Shown here: positions 1 through 7,822 of the stretch, one piece after another
Layout of the letters: the number at the start of each line of letters is the position of its first letter
Numbering within the stretch: the stretch's first letter is position 1
Source of the DNA: Actinophytocola sp.
GTDB lineage: Bacteria > Actinomycetota > Actinomycetes > Mycobacteriales > Pseudonocardiaceae
Assembly: GCF_009379765.1 (NCBI RefSeq)
Contig: NZ_WHTD01000066.1
Location: forward strand, 1 to 40,748
DNA length: 40,748 nucleotides
Direction: 5' to 3'
Program-made: the position numbers and the translations under genes
The notes under the pieces: model-generated
What the model saw: only the letters and a program-made list of their open reading frames with translations
What the model was told of the DNA's origin: nothing
Databases searched by the model: none

Positions 1-16
1 CGCGCCGGAAGTTCAT

Positions 17-160
17 CACTTGTCTCGCCGGCCCAGCTTCCTGCTGGCGGCGTTGCCGGTCCGCCCGAGTACAACCCGGTACGAGGACGAACCGGCGCCT
101 TGCCAGCAGAAACCTGGATCCGCCGAGATAAGCAACAGACTCCCGGCGCGGGACACTAGG
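17..160 (+). repeat. Palindromic MITE-like element, copy 1
   Basis: This is one of four related elements in the window. Its left end (CTTGTCTCGCCGG) is an imperfect inverted match to its right end, which reads CTAGTGTCCCGCGCCGG on the other strand. The core at 51-105 runs from CGTTG through CCCGAGTACA to CGCCTTGCCA. Arms GCCGGT and ACCGGC flank the core and can pair. It is the shortest copy and its right end stops just before the ATG at 164, so it could form the 5' leader of that gene. No transposase is encoded. Reading it as a non-autonomous mobile element is an inference from terminal repeats and copy number. Confidence 0.6.
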
Positions 161-163
161 AGC

Positions 164-844
164 ATGCGCGCACGAGTGGCGGTTGCGGCAGCAGTGGCTG
201 GCGGTCGGCACGTTCTTCGTCGTCCGGGCCGTGACCGAGCCCGCGGCCGCCGTACCGCCGCCGATCATGCCGACCGCGTCCGTGCCGGGCGAGCTGCGCA
301 TCCCGGACGGCTTCCTGCTCGGCGACGCGCGGTCCGCGCGGCCGGTCGCCGACCAGGGCCTGCGCTGGGAATGTGCCGAGGGCCCGAACCTGCCGACCCT
401 GGTGAGCCCGTGCGGCGGCGCGCTACCGACCCGACGCGGGCGCGGGTGGCCGGCCGGCAGGTGGCGCTGGTCGCGGACAACCGGTGGAAGCTCGAACGGG
501 TCAGCGTCTACCGTGACACCGGCGCGGCCCGCCGGGCGATGGCCGACACCCGCGCCGCGCTCACCGACTGCGCGAGCCGCACGCGGGACGGGGTCACCAC
601 GGTCTGGCGGTTCGAACCGCTGGACATCGGCGAGGAGGCCGTGTTCGTGGCCGGCCAACGGGTCCAGGGCGACGAGGGGCTCCCGGGCCACCACCGCGGC
701 GGCATCGCGCGCCAGGGCCGCACGCTCGTGACGTACGTCGACTTCGGCCAGGCCCGCACGCTCGCCGACCGCGGCGAGGTCACCGGCTACGAGCTCGCCG
801 CCGCGACGTTGGCCGGCAGGCTGCGAGCCGCCGCGTGGAACTGA
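164..844 (+). pseudogene. Frame-broken secreted protein of unknown function
   Basis: Two halves of one protein lie in different frames. The first half (from about 183) reads as a hydrophobic, signal-like N-terminus (WLAVGTFFVV) followed by IPDGFLLGDARSARPV and a WECAEGPNLPTL stretch. The second half (about 430-844) continues in another frame with VALVADNRWKLERVSVY, ADTRAALTDCAS and VTYVDFGQAR to the stop. The switch lies near 415-430. If the ATG at 164 is the true start, a second shift is needed near 180; otherwise TTG at 183 is the start. Paired cysteines and the style of the C-terminal half recall exported sensor-domain-like proteins of actinobacteria, but I cannot name the family. It converges with the RDD gene, leaving one base between the stops. 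Confidence 0.5.
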
Positions 845-845
845 C

Positions 846-1279
846 TCAGTGCCAGTCGTAGGTCACCGCCGTCCGCAGCACCAGGTCCTGCACCGACCGG
901 CGCTCCGCGCTCACCGCCGTCCACAGTAGACCGATCGGCAGCACGGCACAGAACAGCGCGCGCAGCAACGCCTTCCCGAACGGCAGCCGCCGCCCGCGCC
1001 GGTCGACCACCCGCAGCCCCAGCACCAGGTCGCCGTACGTCCGGCCGGTCGCGGTCCAGCTCTTGGCCAGGTAGCCGACGAGCACCGCGCCGGCGACCGC
1101 GACGACCACCACCCGGGGCGGGGCAGGGAACCGGAACGACACCGGGTCGACCACGAACACCACCCCCGCGAGGCCCAGGTAACCGAGGCCGAGCAGGGCG
1201 AACAGCACACGAAGTCGATCGCCCCGGCGAGCAGCCTGCTGACGACACCCGCCGACCGCCCCTGGACGTGAGAGGTCAC
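846..1279 (-). pseudogene. RDD family membrane protein, frameshifted
   Basis: The C-terminal part is a clear RDD protein. It has a hydrophobic segment after FALLGLGYLGLAGVVFVVD, a second one after PPRVVVVAVAGAVLVGYL, the family signature GRTYGDLVLGLRVVDRRGR, and then LLRALFCAVLPIGLLWTAV. The start is probably the GTG at 1279, which overlaps the stop of the upstream gene as GTGA. From it the protein opens VTSHVQGRSAGVVSRLLAGA, the usual RDD entry. The two parts are in different frames: near 1208 the sequence reads GTGTGCTG where GTGCTG or GTGGTGCTG would restore one frame. A two-base slip or a one-base loss fits. It is translationally coupled to the preceding gene. RDD proteins are integral membrane proteins, some proposed as ion transporters; the role here is unknown. 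Confidence 0.65.
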
Positions 1280-1710
1280 CGGCGCAGCACCCGGTCGAAC
1301 CACCGCCCCACCGCCTCGTCCGCCTGGCCGGCCTGCAGCCGGACGTCGTGCACGCTCTCCGCGGCCAGCGATCCGGTGGACTCCCGGATGATCGTGGGGA
1401 GGTCCATGCCGCGGGCGAGCGCCGGGAGGTCGAGCAGGTCGAGCACGTCCGCGACCACCACCGGCACCACCTTCCGGTAGAGCCGCTCAGCCGAGGCGAG
1501 GGCGGCCTGCCGCTGCCGGAAGCCGGTCTCCGCCAGCAACCGCAACCGCCGGCTCGGCCAGTTCTCCGGCCGCGGCGCCGGGGCGACCACGCGCGCGACG
1601 GCACCGCCGGCCGGCAGTCCCGTTCGGACCCCGATGACCGCGAGTGCCAGCACCGCGTCGGCGGCCTGGGGTCGGGTCTCTGTTCGTTCTGCCGCTGGTT
1701 GTTCTGCCAC
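1276..1710 (-). CDS. Conserved hypothetical protein upstream of RDD protein
   Basis: A 144-residue soluble protein with no signal peptide. Visible features are a basic and aromatic middle (RPENWPSRRLRLLAETGF), an acidic and leucine-rich stretch (VADVLDLLDLPALARGMDL), and an ending of PTIIRESTGSLAAESVHDVR then a helical tail VGRWFDRVLRR. The RESTGS and DRVLRR pieces recur in actinobacterial proteins placed next to RDD genes, so the pair is probably a unit. The stop overlaps the GTG of the RDD gene. It lies 85 bases downstream of cvnC on the same strand, so it may be read from the conservon promoter. No catalytic motif is visible. Confidence 0.7.
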   Translation of the reverse strand: MAEQPAAERTETRPQAADAVLALAVIGVRTGLPAGGAVARVVAPAPRPENWPSRRLRLLAETGFRQRQAALASAERLYRKVVPVVVADVLDLLDLPALARGMDLPTIIRESTGSLAAESVHDVRLQAGQADEAVGRWFDRVLRR

Positions 1711-1795
1711 GAGCCGATCCTCTCGGTGCTCGGGCGCCGCCGGCTCACGCCGAAGAGGTGAGATCAGCGGTGTGGGATGGGCAGGTGCGGGTCGG

Positions 1796-2311
1796 TCAGC
1801 CGCGCAGGTTGGTCAGGCCCCGCCGGACCCGATCGAGGAGCTCCAGGTCCGGCCGGTCGTCCGGGCCGGTCGGCGTGCTGTGCACGTCGATGAGCCCGAG
1901 CCCGGCCATGTCGTCGAGCAGCACCCGGACCACGCCGATCGGCAGCGACATCAGCGCGCCGATCTCGGCGACCGACATCGAGCGCCGGCACAGCCGCGCC
2001 ACCACCTGGTGCTCGCTGCGCAGCGTGTCGAGCAGGTCCTCGGCCCGCGCCGTGGTCGACACCAGCGTCTCGATCTCGAACCGCCAGTTCGCCCGCGTCC
2101 GCCCGGCGGTCCAGGCGTAGGCGCGGACGGCCGAGGAGACCTCCTCACCCGGCACGTGGACGGGCGGCGGCAGCGGGCGGCCGCTCGCGTAGGGCAGCGG
2201 TTGCGGATCGGGTTGCCGCTTGGCCGCCCGGCCGCCGCCGCTGCGCGTGATCCCGTTGAGTACGTCGGCGTAGGTCAGCTCCGTGGGTTCGGGACCGTCA
2301 TCGACACCCAT
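1796..2311 (-). CDS. CvnC-like DUF742 protein of a conservon
   Basis: DUF742 proteins are the third component of actinobacterial conservons, the sensor-kinase/roadblock/GTPase membrane complexes. The C-terminal half carries the family pattern: EDLLDTLRSEHQVVARLCR, then SVAEIGALMSLPIGVVRVLL (a winged-helix-like segment), then DDMAGLGLIDVH. The N-terminus is proline-rich and disordered-looking. I chose the ATG at 2311; a GTG nine bases upstream is an alternative. It begins 17 bases after the stop of cvnB, consistent with an operon. In complete conservons a small GTPase (CvnD) follows. Here the next gene is an unrelated hypothetical. Confidence 0.88.
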   Translation of the reverse strand: MGVDDGPEPTELTYADVLNGITRSGGGRAAKRQPDPQPLPYASGRPLPPPVHVPGEEVSSAVRAYAWTAGRTRANWRFEIETLVSTTARAEDLLDTLRSEHQVVARLCRRSMSVAEIGALMSLPIGVVRVLLDDMAGLGLIDVHSTPTGPDDRPDLELLDRVRRGLTNLRG

Positions 2312-2327
2312 GGCAACCACCGCCGAC

Positions 2328-2756
2328 TCAGCTCGCGGCCAGCGCGGCTCGCAGCTGTGGCGTCAGAAGCTGGCCGACCTGGTCGACCAGCACGGTCATC
2401 TCGTACGCCACCTGCGAGATGTCGCAGTCGTGCGAGGCCAGCACGGCCAGGCACGACCCGTCCTTGATGGAGGTGAGCAGCAGCGCGCCCTGGTCCATCT
2501 CCACGACGGTCCGCACCACCTGGTCGGCGCCCAGGCATTTCGCCGCGCCCAGGTTGAGGGAGACGATGCCCGCGGAGATCGCGGACATCTGCTCGGCCCG
2601 GTCGACCGGCAGCCGCTCGGAGGAGGTGAGCAGCAGCCCGTCCACGGACACCACGACGGCGTGGGCCACCCCGGGGACGCTGTCGGCGAAGTTGTTGACC
2701 AGCCAGCCGAACTGCCCAACCTGATGGGTCTCGTCGGCGTTGCGGGCGACCGTCAT
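2328..2756 (-). CDS. CvnB-like roadblock/LC7 domain protein
   Basis: A 142-residue roadblock/LC7 protein. Visible family features are FGWLVNNFADSVPGVAHAVV at residues 15-35, VSVDGLLLTSS, the SAISAGIVSLNLGAA helix, then VVEMDQGALLLTSIKDGSCL and a C-terminal helix YEMTVLVDQVGQLLTPQLR. Roadblock proteins of this type act with small GTPases of the MglA/CvnD class, usually as regulators or GAPs. The ATG overlaps the stop of the upstream sensor gene (ATGA), so the two are translationally coupled. The protein is complete, although its expected GTPase partner is not encoded next to it. Confidence 0.92.
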   Translation of the reverse strand: MTVARNADETHQVGQFGWLVNNFADSVPGVAHAVVVSVDGLLLTSSERLPVDRAEQMSAISAGIVSLNLGAAKCLGADQVVRTVVEMDQGALLLTSIKDGSCLAVLASHDCDISQVAYEMTVLVDQVGQLLTPQLRAALAAS

Positions 2757-5187
2757 GGTCTTGGTTCCCCCTTTCTGCTCTCACCATCGCGAATGCCTGC
2801 CTGAAAGTTGCTCAGGAACCCGCGTGTCTTTGCGGCGTCCCGCTGAACCGCGGGTGCCGGCTGCTCCCGCACGGGAGTCGCGAGCAGCTGACCCTTCGGG
2901 ACCCGCTTGGGCAGTGCGTCGGGACCGGTGGTCTGTTCCTGCATGGCCTGCTCCTGCCCGGGTTGAGCTACGGCTGCTGTCACCGGCGGCGCCGACATGG
3001 CGGCGTGCCGGACCGCGGCCGCCGGCCTCTGGAGCCAGGTGAACCCGGCCGGCACCAGCGCCTTCGGAACGGGGGTGGCCTCGCCCGGGGCCGGCTTGTG
3101 CGCGGTGAAAAGGATCGACGCGGGCGTGCTGGCCGCAGGGAGGACCGGCAGCCGCACGAAGATCCCCGCCGACTCGAGCCGGACGGCGACCCCGGCCGGC
3201 TCGGCCATCCGCGGCGCGACCGCGGCCATGGCCGGCTCGCCGGTCCGCGGCCCGGGCAGCGCGCTGCCGTCGGTCACGACCAGGTCCGCGGGCACGAGGA
3301 TCGACGCGCACAGTCCGCCCTCCGCGCGCACCATCAGGCGCACGTGCATGCTGTGCCGCGTCGTCAGCCTGCCCACCACGAACAGGCCCATCTGGCGGGA
3401 GATCGGCACGTCGACCCCGCCGCCCGCGGCGACGCGGTGGTTCGCCTCGTTGAGCTCCGCGTCGGCCATCCCCACGCCCTGGTCGAGGATGTCGACCAGC
3501 ACGGCGCCGTTGTCGAGCAGCCGGCTCATGATCACGACCTCGCTGTCCGGCGGGGAGAACGCGGTGGCGTTCTCGATCAGCTCGGACACCGACCGGATCA
3601 GGTCGCCGGCGGCGAAGCCGATGATCTTGGACGGCGGGGCGGTCCGGATGACCGCACGCTCGTAGTGCTCCACCTCGGACACCGCCGCGCGCAGCACGTC
3701 GGACACCGGCAGCGGCTCGGTGAACCGGCGGCCGAGCACGGTGCCGGACAGGACCATGAGGTTCTCGTTGTTGCGCCGCATGCGGGTCGCGAGGTGGTCG
3801 ATCTTGAACAGGTCGCCCAGCTGGTCGGGGTCGTCGGTCTTCTGCTCCAACTGCTCCATCAGCCGAAGCTGCCGTTCCACCAGGCCCTGGCTGCGCCGGG
3901 ACAGGTTCATGAAGATGCTGCTCAGGTTGCTGCGCAGGCTCGCCTCCTCGGCCGCCGAGCGCACCGCCTGGCCGTTCACCGCGTCGAACGCCCTGGCGAG
4001 CTGGCCGAACTCCTCGGTGGTGTGCAAGGGAACCGGGTCGATCGCGACCCGGGCCGCCTCACCCGCCCGGATGCTCGCCACCGCGGCGGGCAGCCGGTTC
4101 GACGCCACGTCCAACGCGGTGCGGCGCAGCAACCCGACCGAGCGCAGCAGGTACCGGCCGAGCACACCGCCGATGCCGGCCGCGAGCAGGACCATCGTGA
4201 GCAGCAGGACCGACGCCACGCCCGCGCGGTTGCCGGCGGAGTCGGCGAGCCGGGAGGAGTTGGCCCGCAGCCCGGCCGCGCCCTGCCCGGTGACGTCGCC
4301 GTACAGCGCGGTGGTGGCGTCGGACGTGGCGTTCCACTCGTCGAGCGTGAACCCCGGCGCCGGGCCCGGGGTGCGGGCGGCGAGCACGAGCAGCCGACGC
4401 TCGGCGACATCGGGGCCGGTCACGGTGTTCTCGTAGCGGTCGAGCAGGTCCCGTGGCGCCACCGCGCGGAAGTCGCGGACGTTGTCGTCGAGCCGGACGT
4501 CCGCCTCGATGATCAGCTGCCGCTCCGACTCCGACAGCGCGTTGTCGCGCATGCCCGTGAGCCCGACCGCCTGCTGCAGGCTGACCTGCTCACGGGCCTG
4601 CTGCAGCTCGTTGAGCGCGATCGAGCGGCTGGTCAGGTCCTCGTCGGGGAAGCGTCCGACCAGCGCGCGGTCGAACTCCAGCACCGCGCCCGTCACCGCG
4701 TTGTAGGAGCTGAGCACGACGGGCCCGCCCACCCCGGCGGCCACCTGCCCGCGAGCGTAGGGCAGCAGGTCGAGCGCGCCGATCACGTTGCGGTAGCGCT
4801 GCGTCGCGTTGTCGCCGAGGTTCGCGTCTGCCGGATCAGCCCGGTCGCCGTGGTGAGCGTCGAGTCGGTGACCGCGGCAACCGGTTTCATGTCGGGGCGC
4901 TGGCGCATCGCCTCGTTGCGCTCGTCCTGGATGGACGTCAGCACGCCGACGAGCTGCACACGCACGTTGGCGATGCGCTCGATGCCGGCGTAGGAGTCGG
5001 CCAGCGTGACGTCGGCCTGTACCCGCAGCACGCCGAGCACCAGGGCGCCGACGACGGGCACGACCAGCACCGCGCTCAGCTTGACGAGCAGTGGCCAGTT
5101 GCGCCATTGCACCGCGGTGGACCACCACGCACCGCGACGGCCGGCTGAGTCGGGCGAACCCTCGCCGACCGAGTTCACGAGATGCAC
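2753..5187 (-). pseudogene. CvnA-like nitrate/nitrite-sensing histidine-kinase-like protein, one frameshift
   Basis: The largest conservon component. The N-terminus has a short cytoplasmic segment and TM1 (LVKLSAVLVVPVVGALVLGV), then an extracellular NIT-type all-helical sensor with QDERNEAMRQRPD near its start. TM2 follows (VASVLLLTMVLLAAGIGGVL), a HAMP-like region and a DHp-like helix with FKIDHLATRMRRNNENLMVL. The HATPase domain shows the N box ELIENATAFSPP and the G1 motif DQGVGMAD. A long proline/alanine-rich tail ends the protein. The N-terminal 115 or so residues and the rest are in different frames, with the switch near 4835 (after GLIRQ, before ANLGDNATQRYRNV). One base change would restore a protein of about 810 residues. 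Conservon sensors may work through protein interactions instead of a response regulator. Confidence 0.8.
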
Positions 5188-5561
5188 CTCACGCGATCTC
5201 CTCCAGGCGTGCCCGGCCGGTACGACAATTGTGTCCAGTAAACTTAGGGACGCGGTGACAATGTGTACAAGACCTGATTACGCCACCGGTTGAGCACGCT
5301 CTGTTGCGAACCCGTGGGATGGCGAACTAATCGCACGATACCGCAAGATCCGGTTATTTTCGAACCGGCGTGCTCTTGACTCCGCCGCGACGATGGTTAC
5401 GCTTTCGACGCTGTGCCTGCCGGTGGCCCGACCGGCGCCCTCGAAATCGTCGCGAACGGGAGCTGTGATGACCGGAATGTCGCCCTCTACGCGCGCACCC
5501 GAAATTAGGGACCTACACCGCATTCGAGCCGGGTCCGGGTGGGCATATCGGTGACGACGGG
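5188..5561. other. Divergent intergenic region between conservon and symporter operon
   Basis: This gene-free stretch is less GC-rich than its surroundings and must hold the promoters of the conservon (leftward) and the DUF485/symporter pair (rightward). A leftward TTGTAC...TAAGTT pair can be seen in 5240-5275, read on the minus strand. A small hairpin CCGGTT-AACCGG lies near 5351-5369. Neither is strong enough to assign. I see no convincing small gene here. Confidence 0.4.
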
Positions 5562-5870
5562 GTGAATCCGGACTTCGCGGCGATCCGCGCCGACCCGGAG
5601 TTCATCGCCGTTCAGCGGCGGCTGCTCAGGTTCGTTTTCCCGGCGAGCGTGCTGTTCCTCGCCTGGTACATGACCTACGTATTGTTGGCCGCGTACGCGC
5701 CGGAGTTCATGGGATATCGGATGTTCGGCAGCGTGACGGTCGGGCTGCTGCTCGGCCTGTCCCAGTTCGTGACCACCGTCGTGATCATGCTGCTGTACAC
5801 GCGGTTCATGCGCCGAAGAGTAGATCCGCAGGTCACGGCCCTGCGGGAGCAGGCAGGCGCACGCCGGTGA
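5562..5870 (+). CDS. DUF485 domain membrane protein (YjcH-like)
   Basis: A 102-residue DUF485 protein. The N-terminus has the family opening (DPEFIAVQRRLLRFVFP), then TM1 (ASVLFLAWYMTYVLLAAYAP), the loop EFMGYRMFGSVTVG, TM2 (LLLGLSQFVTTVVIMLLYT) and the basic end RFMRRRVDPQVTALREQAG. The start is GTG at 5562. DUF485 genes commonly sit directly before acetate/solute:sodium symporters and are thought to help that transporter. Here the stop overlaps the next start as GTGA, which fits coupled translation. The expected partner is present and intact. Confidence 0.9.
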   Translation: MNPDFAAIRADPEFIAVQRRLLRFVFPASVLFLAWYMTYVLLAAYAPEFMGYRMFGSVTVGLLLGLSQFVTTVVIMLLYTRFMRRRVDPQVTALREQAGARR

Positions 5871-7480
5871 CGACGTTCGCGCACGGCTCCGCCGTCTCGG
5901 TCGCCGCCTCCGGCACGGGTGAGCCGGTCCTCAATGTCAGCATCTTCCTCCTCATCGTCTCGGTGACCCTGTACGTCGTGTACCGGGTCAGCAGCCGGAA
6001 CACCACGACGGCCGACTATTACGCGGCCGGCAGCGCTTTTTCCGGCGTGCAGAACGGCGTCGCACTGTCCGGTGACTACCTTTCCGCGGCGTCCTTTCTC
6101 GGCATCGCCGGCGCGATCGCGGTGCAGGGATATGACGGGTTCCTTTTCTCCATCGGATTTCTCGTCGCCTGGCTGATCCCGCTGTTGCTCATCGCCGAGC
6201 GGGTCCGCAACGTCGGCCGGTTCACGATGGGCGACGTGCTCAGCTTTCGGATGCGGCAGCGACCGGTACGAGCCGCCGCCGCGAACGCGACGTTGGTGAT
6301 CTCGGCGTTCTACCTGCTCGCGCAGATGGCCGGCGCCGGCGTACTGGTCGCATTGTTGTTGGACATTCGGTCCACCGGCGGCCAGGCACTGGTGATCGTC
6401 GGCGTCGGCGCGATCATGATCTTCTACGTGCTCGTCGGCGGCATGAAGGGCACCACCTGGGTGCAGATCATCAAAGCCAGTCTGCTGCTCATCTGCGTGG
6501 TCATGATGAGCGTGTTCATCCTGGGCAAGTTCGGCTTCGACCTCACCAACCTGCTCGACCAGGCGGCGCGCAACAACGCGCTCGGCGACGCGGTGCTCCA
6601 ACCCGGTGCCCAGTACGGGAAGACGGGGACGACCAAGCTCGACTTCGTGTCGCTGGCACTGGCGCTCGTGCTCGGCACCGGCGCGCTGCCGCACGTGCTG
6701 ATGCGCTTCTACACGGTGCCCGACGCGTTCCAGGCGCGCCGCTCGGTGGTCTCGGCGACCTGGGCGATGGTGGCGTTCTACCTGGCGACGCTCGTCATCG
6801 GCTACGGCGCGAGCGCGATCGTCGGGTCGGACGCGATCCTGTCCGCGCCGGGCGCGGAGAACTCGGCGGTGCCGTTGCTGGCGTTCGCGATCGGCGGCTC
6901 GGCCTTGTTCGCGATTGTCGCCGCGGTGGCGTTCACGACGATCCTGGCCGTGGTCGCGGGACTGACGCTGACCGCGTCCGCGTCGTTCGCGCACGACGTG
7001 TACGCCAATGTGCTCAAGCACGGTCGGCCGAAGCCGGGTGCGGAGGTGCGGGTCGCTCGGATGACCGCGGTGGTGATCGGCTGCCTGTCGATCCTCGGCG
7101 GCATCCTCGCGATCGGGCAGAACGTCGCGTCGCTGGTGGCGCTGGCGTTCGCGGTGGCCGCGTCCGCGAACCTGCCGACGATCCTCTACACCCTGTTCTG
7201 GCGGCGGTTCAACAACACCGGCTCGCTGCTGTCGATCTACGGCGGGCTCGGGTCCTGCCTGCTGCTGATCGTGTTCTCGCCGGTGTTCTCCGGCGCGAGC
7301 ACGTCGATCATCAAGGGCGTGGACTTCCACCTGTTCCCGCTCCACAACCCGGGAATCGTGTCGATCCCGCTGTCGTTCCTGCTGGGCTACCTCGGCACGG
7401 TGCTCGGCCGCGACCGCGCGGACGGCCCCCGTTCCGACGAGCTCGAGGTCCGCTCCGTCACCGGCATCGGCGCAACCTGA
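5867..7480 (+). CDS. actP: Cation/acetate-type solute:sodium symporter
   Basis: A 537-residue SSS-family transporter with about 13 membrane segments. ActP-type features are the early TTADYYAAGSAFSGVQNGVALSGDYL-type region (residues 45-70; GDYLSAASFLGIAGA follows), the long central loop with GAQYGKTGTTKLDF, then LGTGALPHVLMRFYTVPDAF, and late segments ASANLPTILYTLFWRRFN. The last two are strongly conserved in acetate permeases. It likely imports acetate or another short monocarboxylate with sodium. It is coupled to the DUF485 gene by a GTGA overlap. The N-terminus begins GTG with a short extracytoplasmic lead. The gene looks complete. The gene symbol is by family resemblance; the substrate is not proven. 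Confidence 0.88.
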   Translation: MTTFAHGSAVSVAASGTGEPVLNVSIFLLIVSVTLYVVYRVSSRNTTTADYYAAGSAFSGVQNGVALSGDYLSAASFLGIAGAIAVQGYDGFLFSIGFLVAWLIPLLLIAERVRNVGRFTMGDVLSFRMRQRPVRAAAANATLVISAFYLLAQMAGAGVLVALLLDIRSTGGQALVIVGVGAIMIFYVLVGGMKGTTWVQIIKASLLLICVVMMSVFILGKFGFDLTNLLDQAARNNALGDAVLQPGAQYGKTGTTKLDFVSLALALVLGTGALPHVLMRFYTVPDAFQARRSVVSATWAMVAFYLATLVIGYGASAIVGSDAILSAPGAENSAVPLLAFAIGGSALFAIVAAVAFTTILAVVAGLTLTASASFAHDVYANVLKHGRPKPGAEVRVARMTAVVIGCLSILGGILAIGQNVASLVALAFAVAASANLPTILYTLFWRRFNNTGSLLSIYGGLGSCLLLIVFSPVFSGASTSIIKGVDFHLFPLHNPGIVSIPLSFLLGYLGTVLGRDRADGPRSDELEVRSVTGIGAT

Positions 7481-7496
7481 CCTGTTCCCCACCAGA

Positions 7497-7608
7497 ACCC
7501 GCGAGTCCAACCCCCAGGACCCGCGAGTCCCCGGTTCCAGCACACACCATGAGGTCGTCGTTCGTCCGGAACGTTGGACTCGCGGGTCGCGAGCGTTGGA
7601 CTCGCGAC
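7497..7608. repeat. Dispersed GTTGGACTCGCGGGT repeats in inverted arrangement
   Basis: Two direct units (from 7498 and 7520) of the CCCGCGAGTCCAAC repeat face two reversed units (7573-7587 and 7595-7606). The first unit, 7497-7511, is a perfect 15-base inverted match to 7573-7587. A large stem-loop can therefore form just after the symporter stop and could end its transcription. The same unit occurs at 21028-21071 and as a tandem array at 37173-37370. The rest of the gap up to 7822 shows no gene. Confidence 0.7.
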
Positions 7609-7822
7609 TTGGCTGGGGGCTCGCCGGGCGTTCGACCCGTGTCCGGTCTCGCAACCGACCCGGCGCGCTTGACGGTGCGTTGCCGGGTGCTGCCCGTGCG
7701 TCGCCGGCTAAGGGTGATCCCTGAGCAAGTCCGGGGATTGCCCCGGATCTCGGCGGCCCGGCCATGCCCCAACCTTGGGACATAGACCGAACGTGGCATA
7801 CATCCAGAGGGGTAAGGAAGAC

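Noticed and set aside
2963..4993. Long plus-strand open frame opposite cvnA, and similar long frames opposite MMPL, dehydrogenase and other genes
   Set aside because: They are rich in Arg, Gly and Ala, have no domains and are antisense shadows of GC-rich genes.
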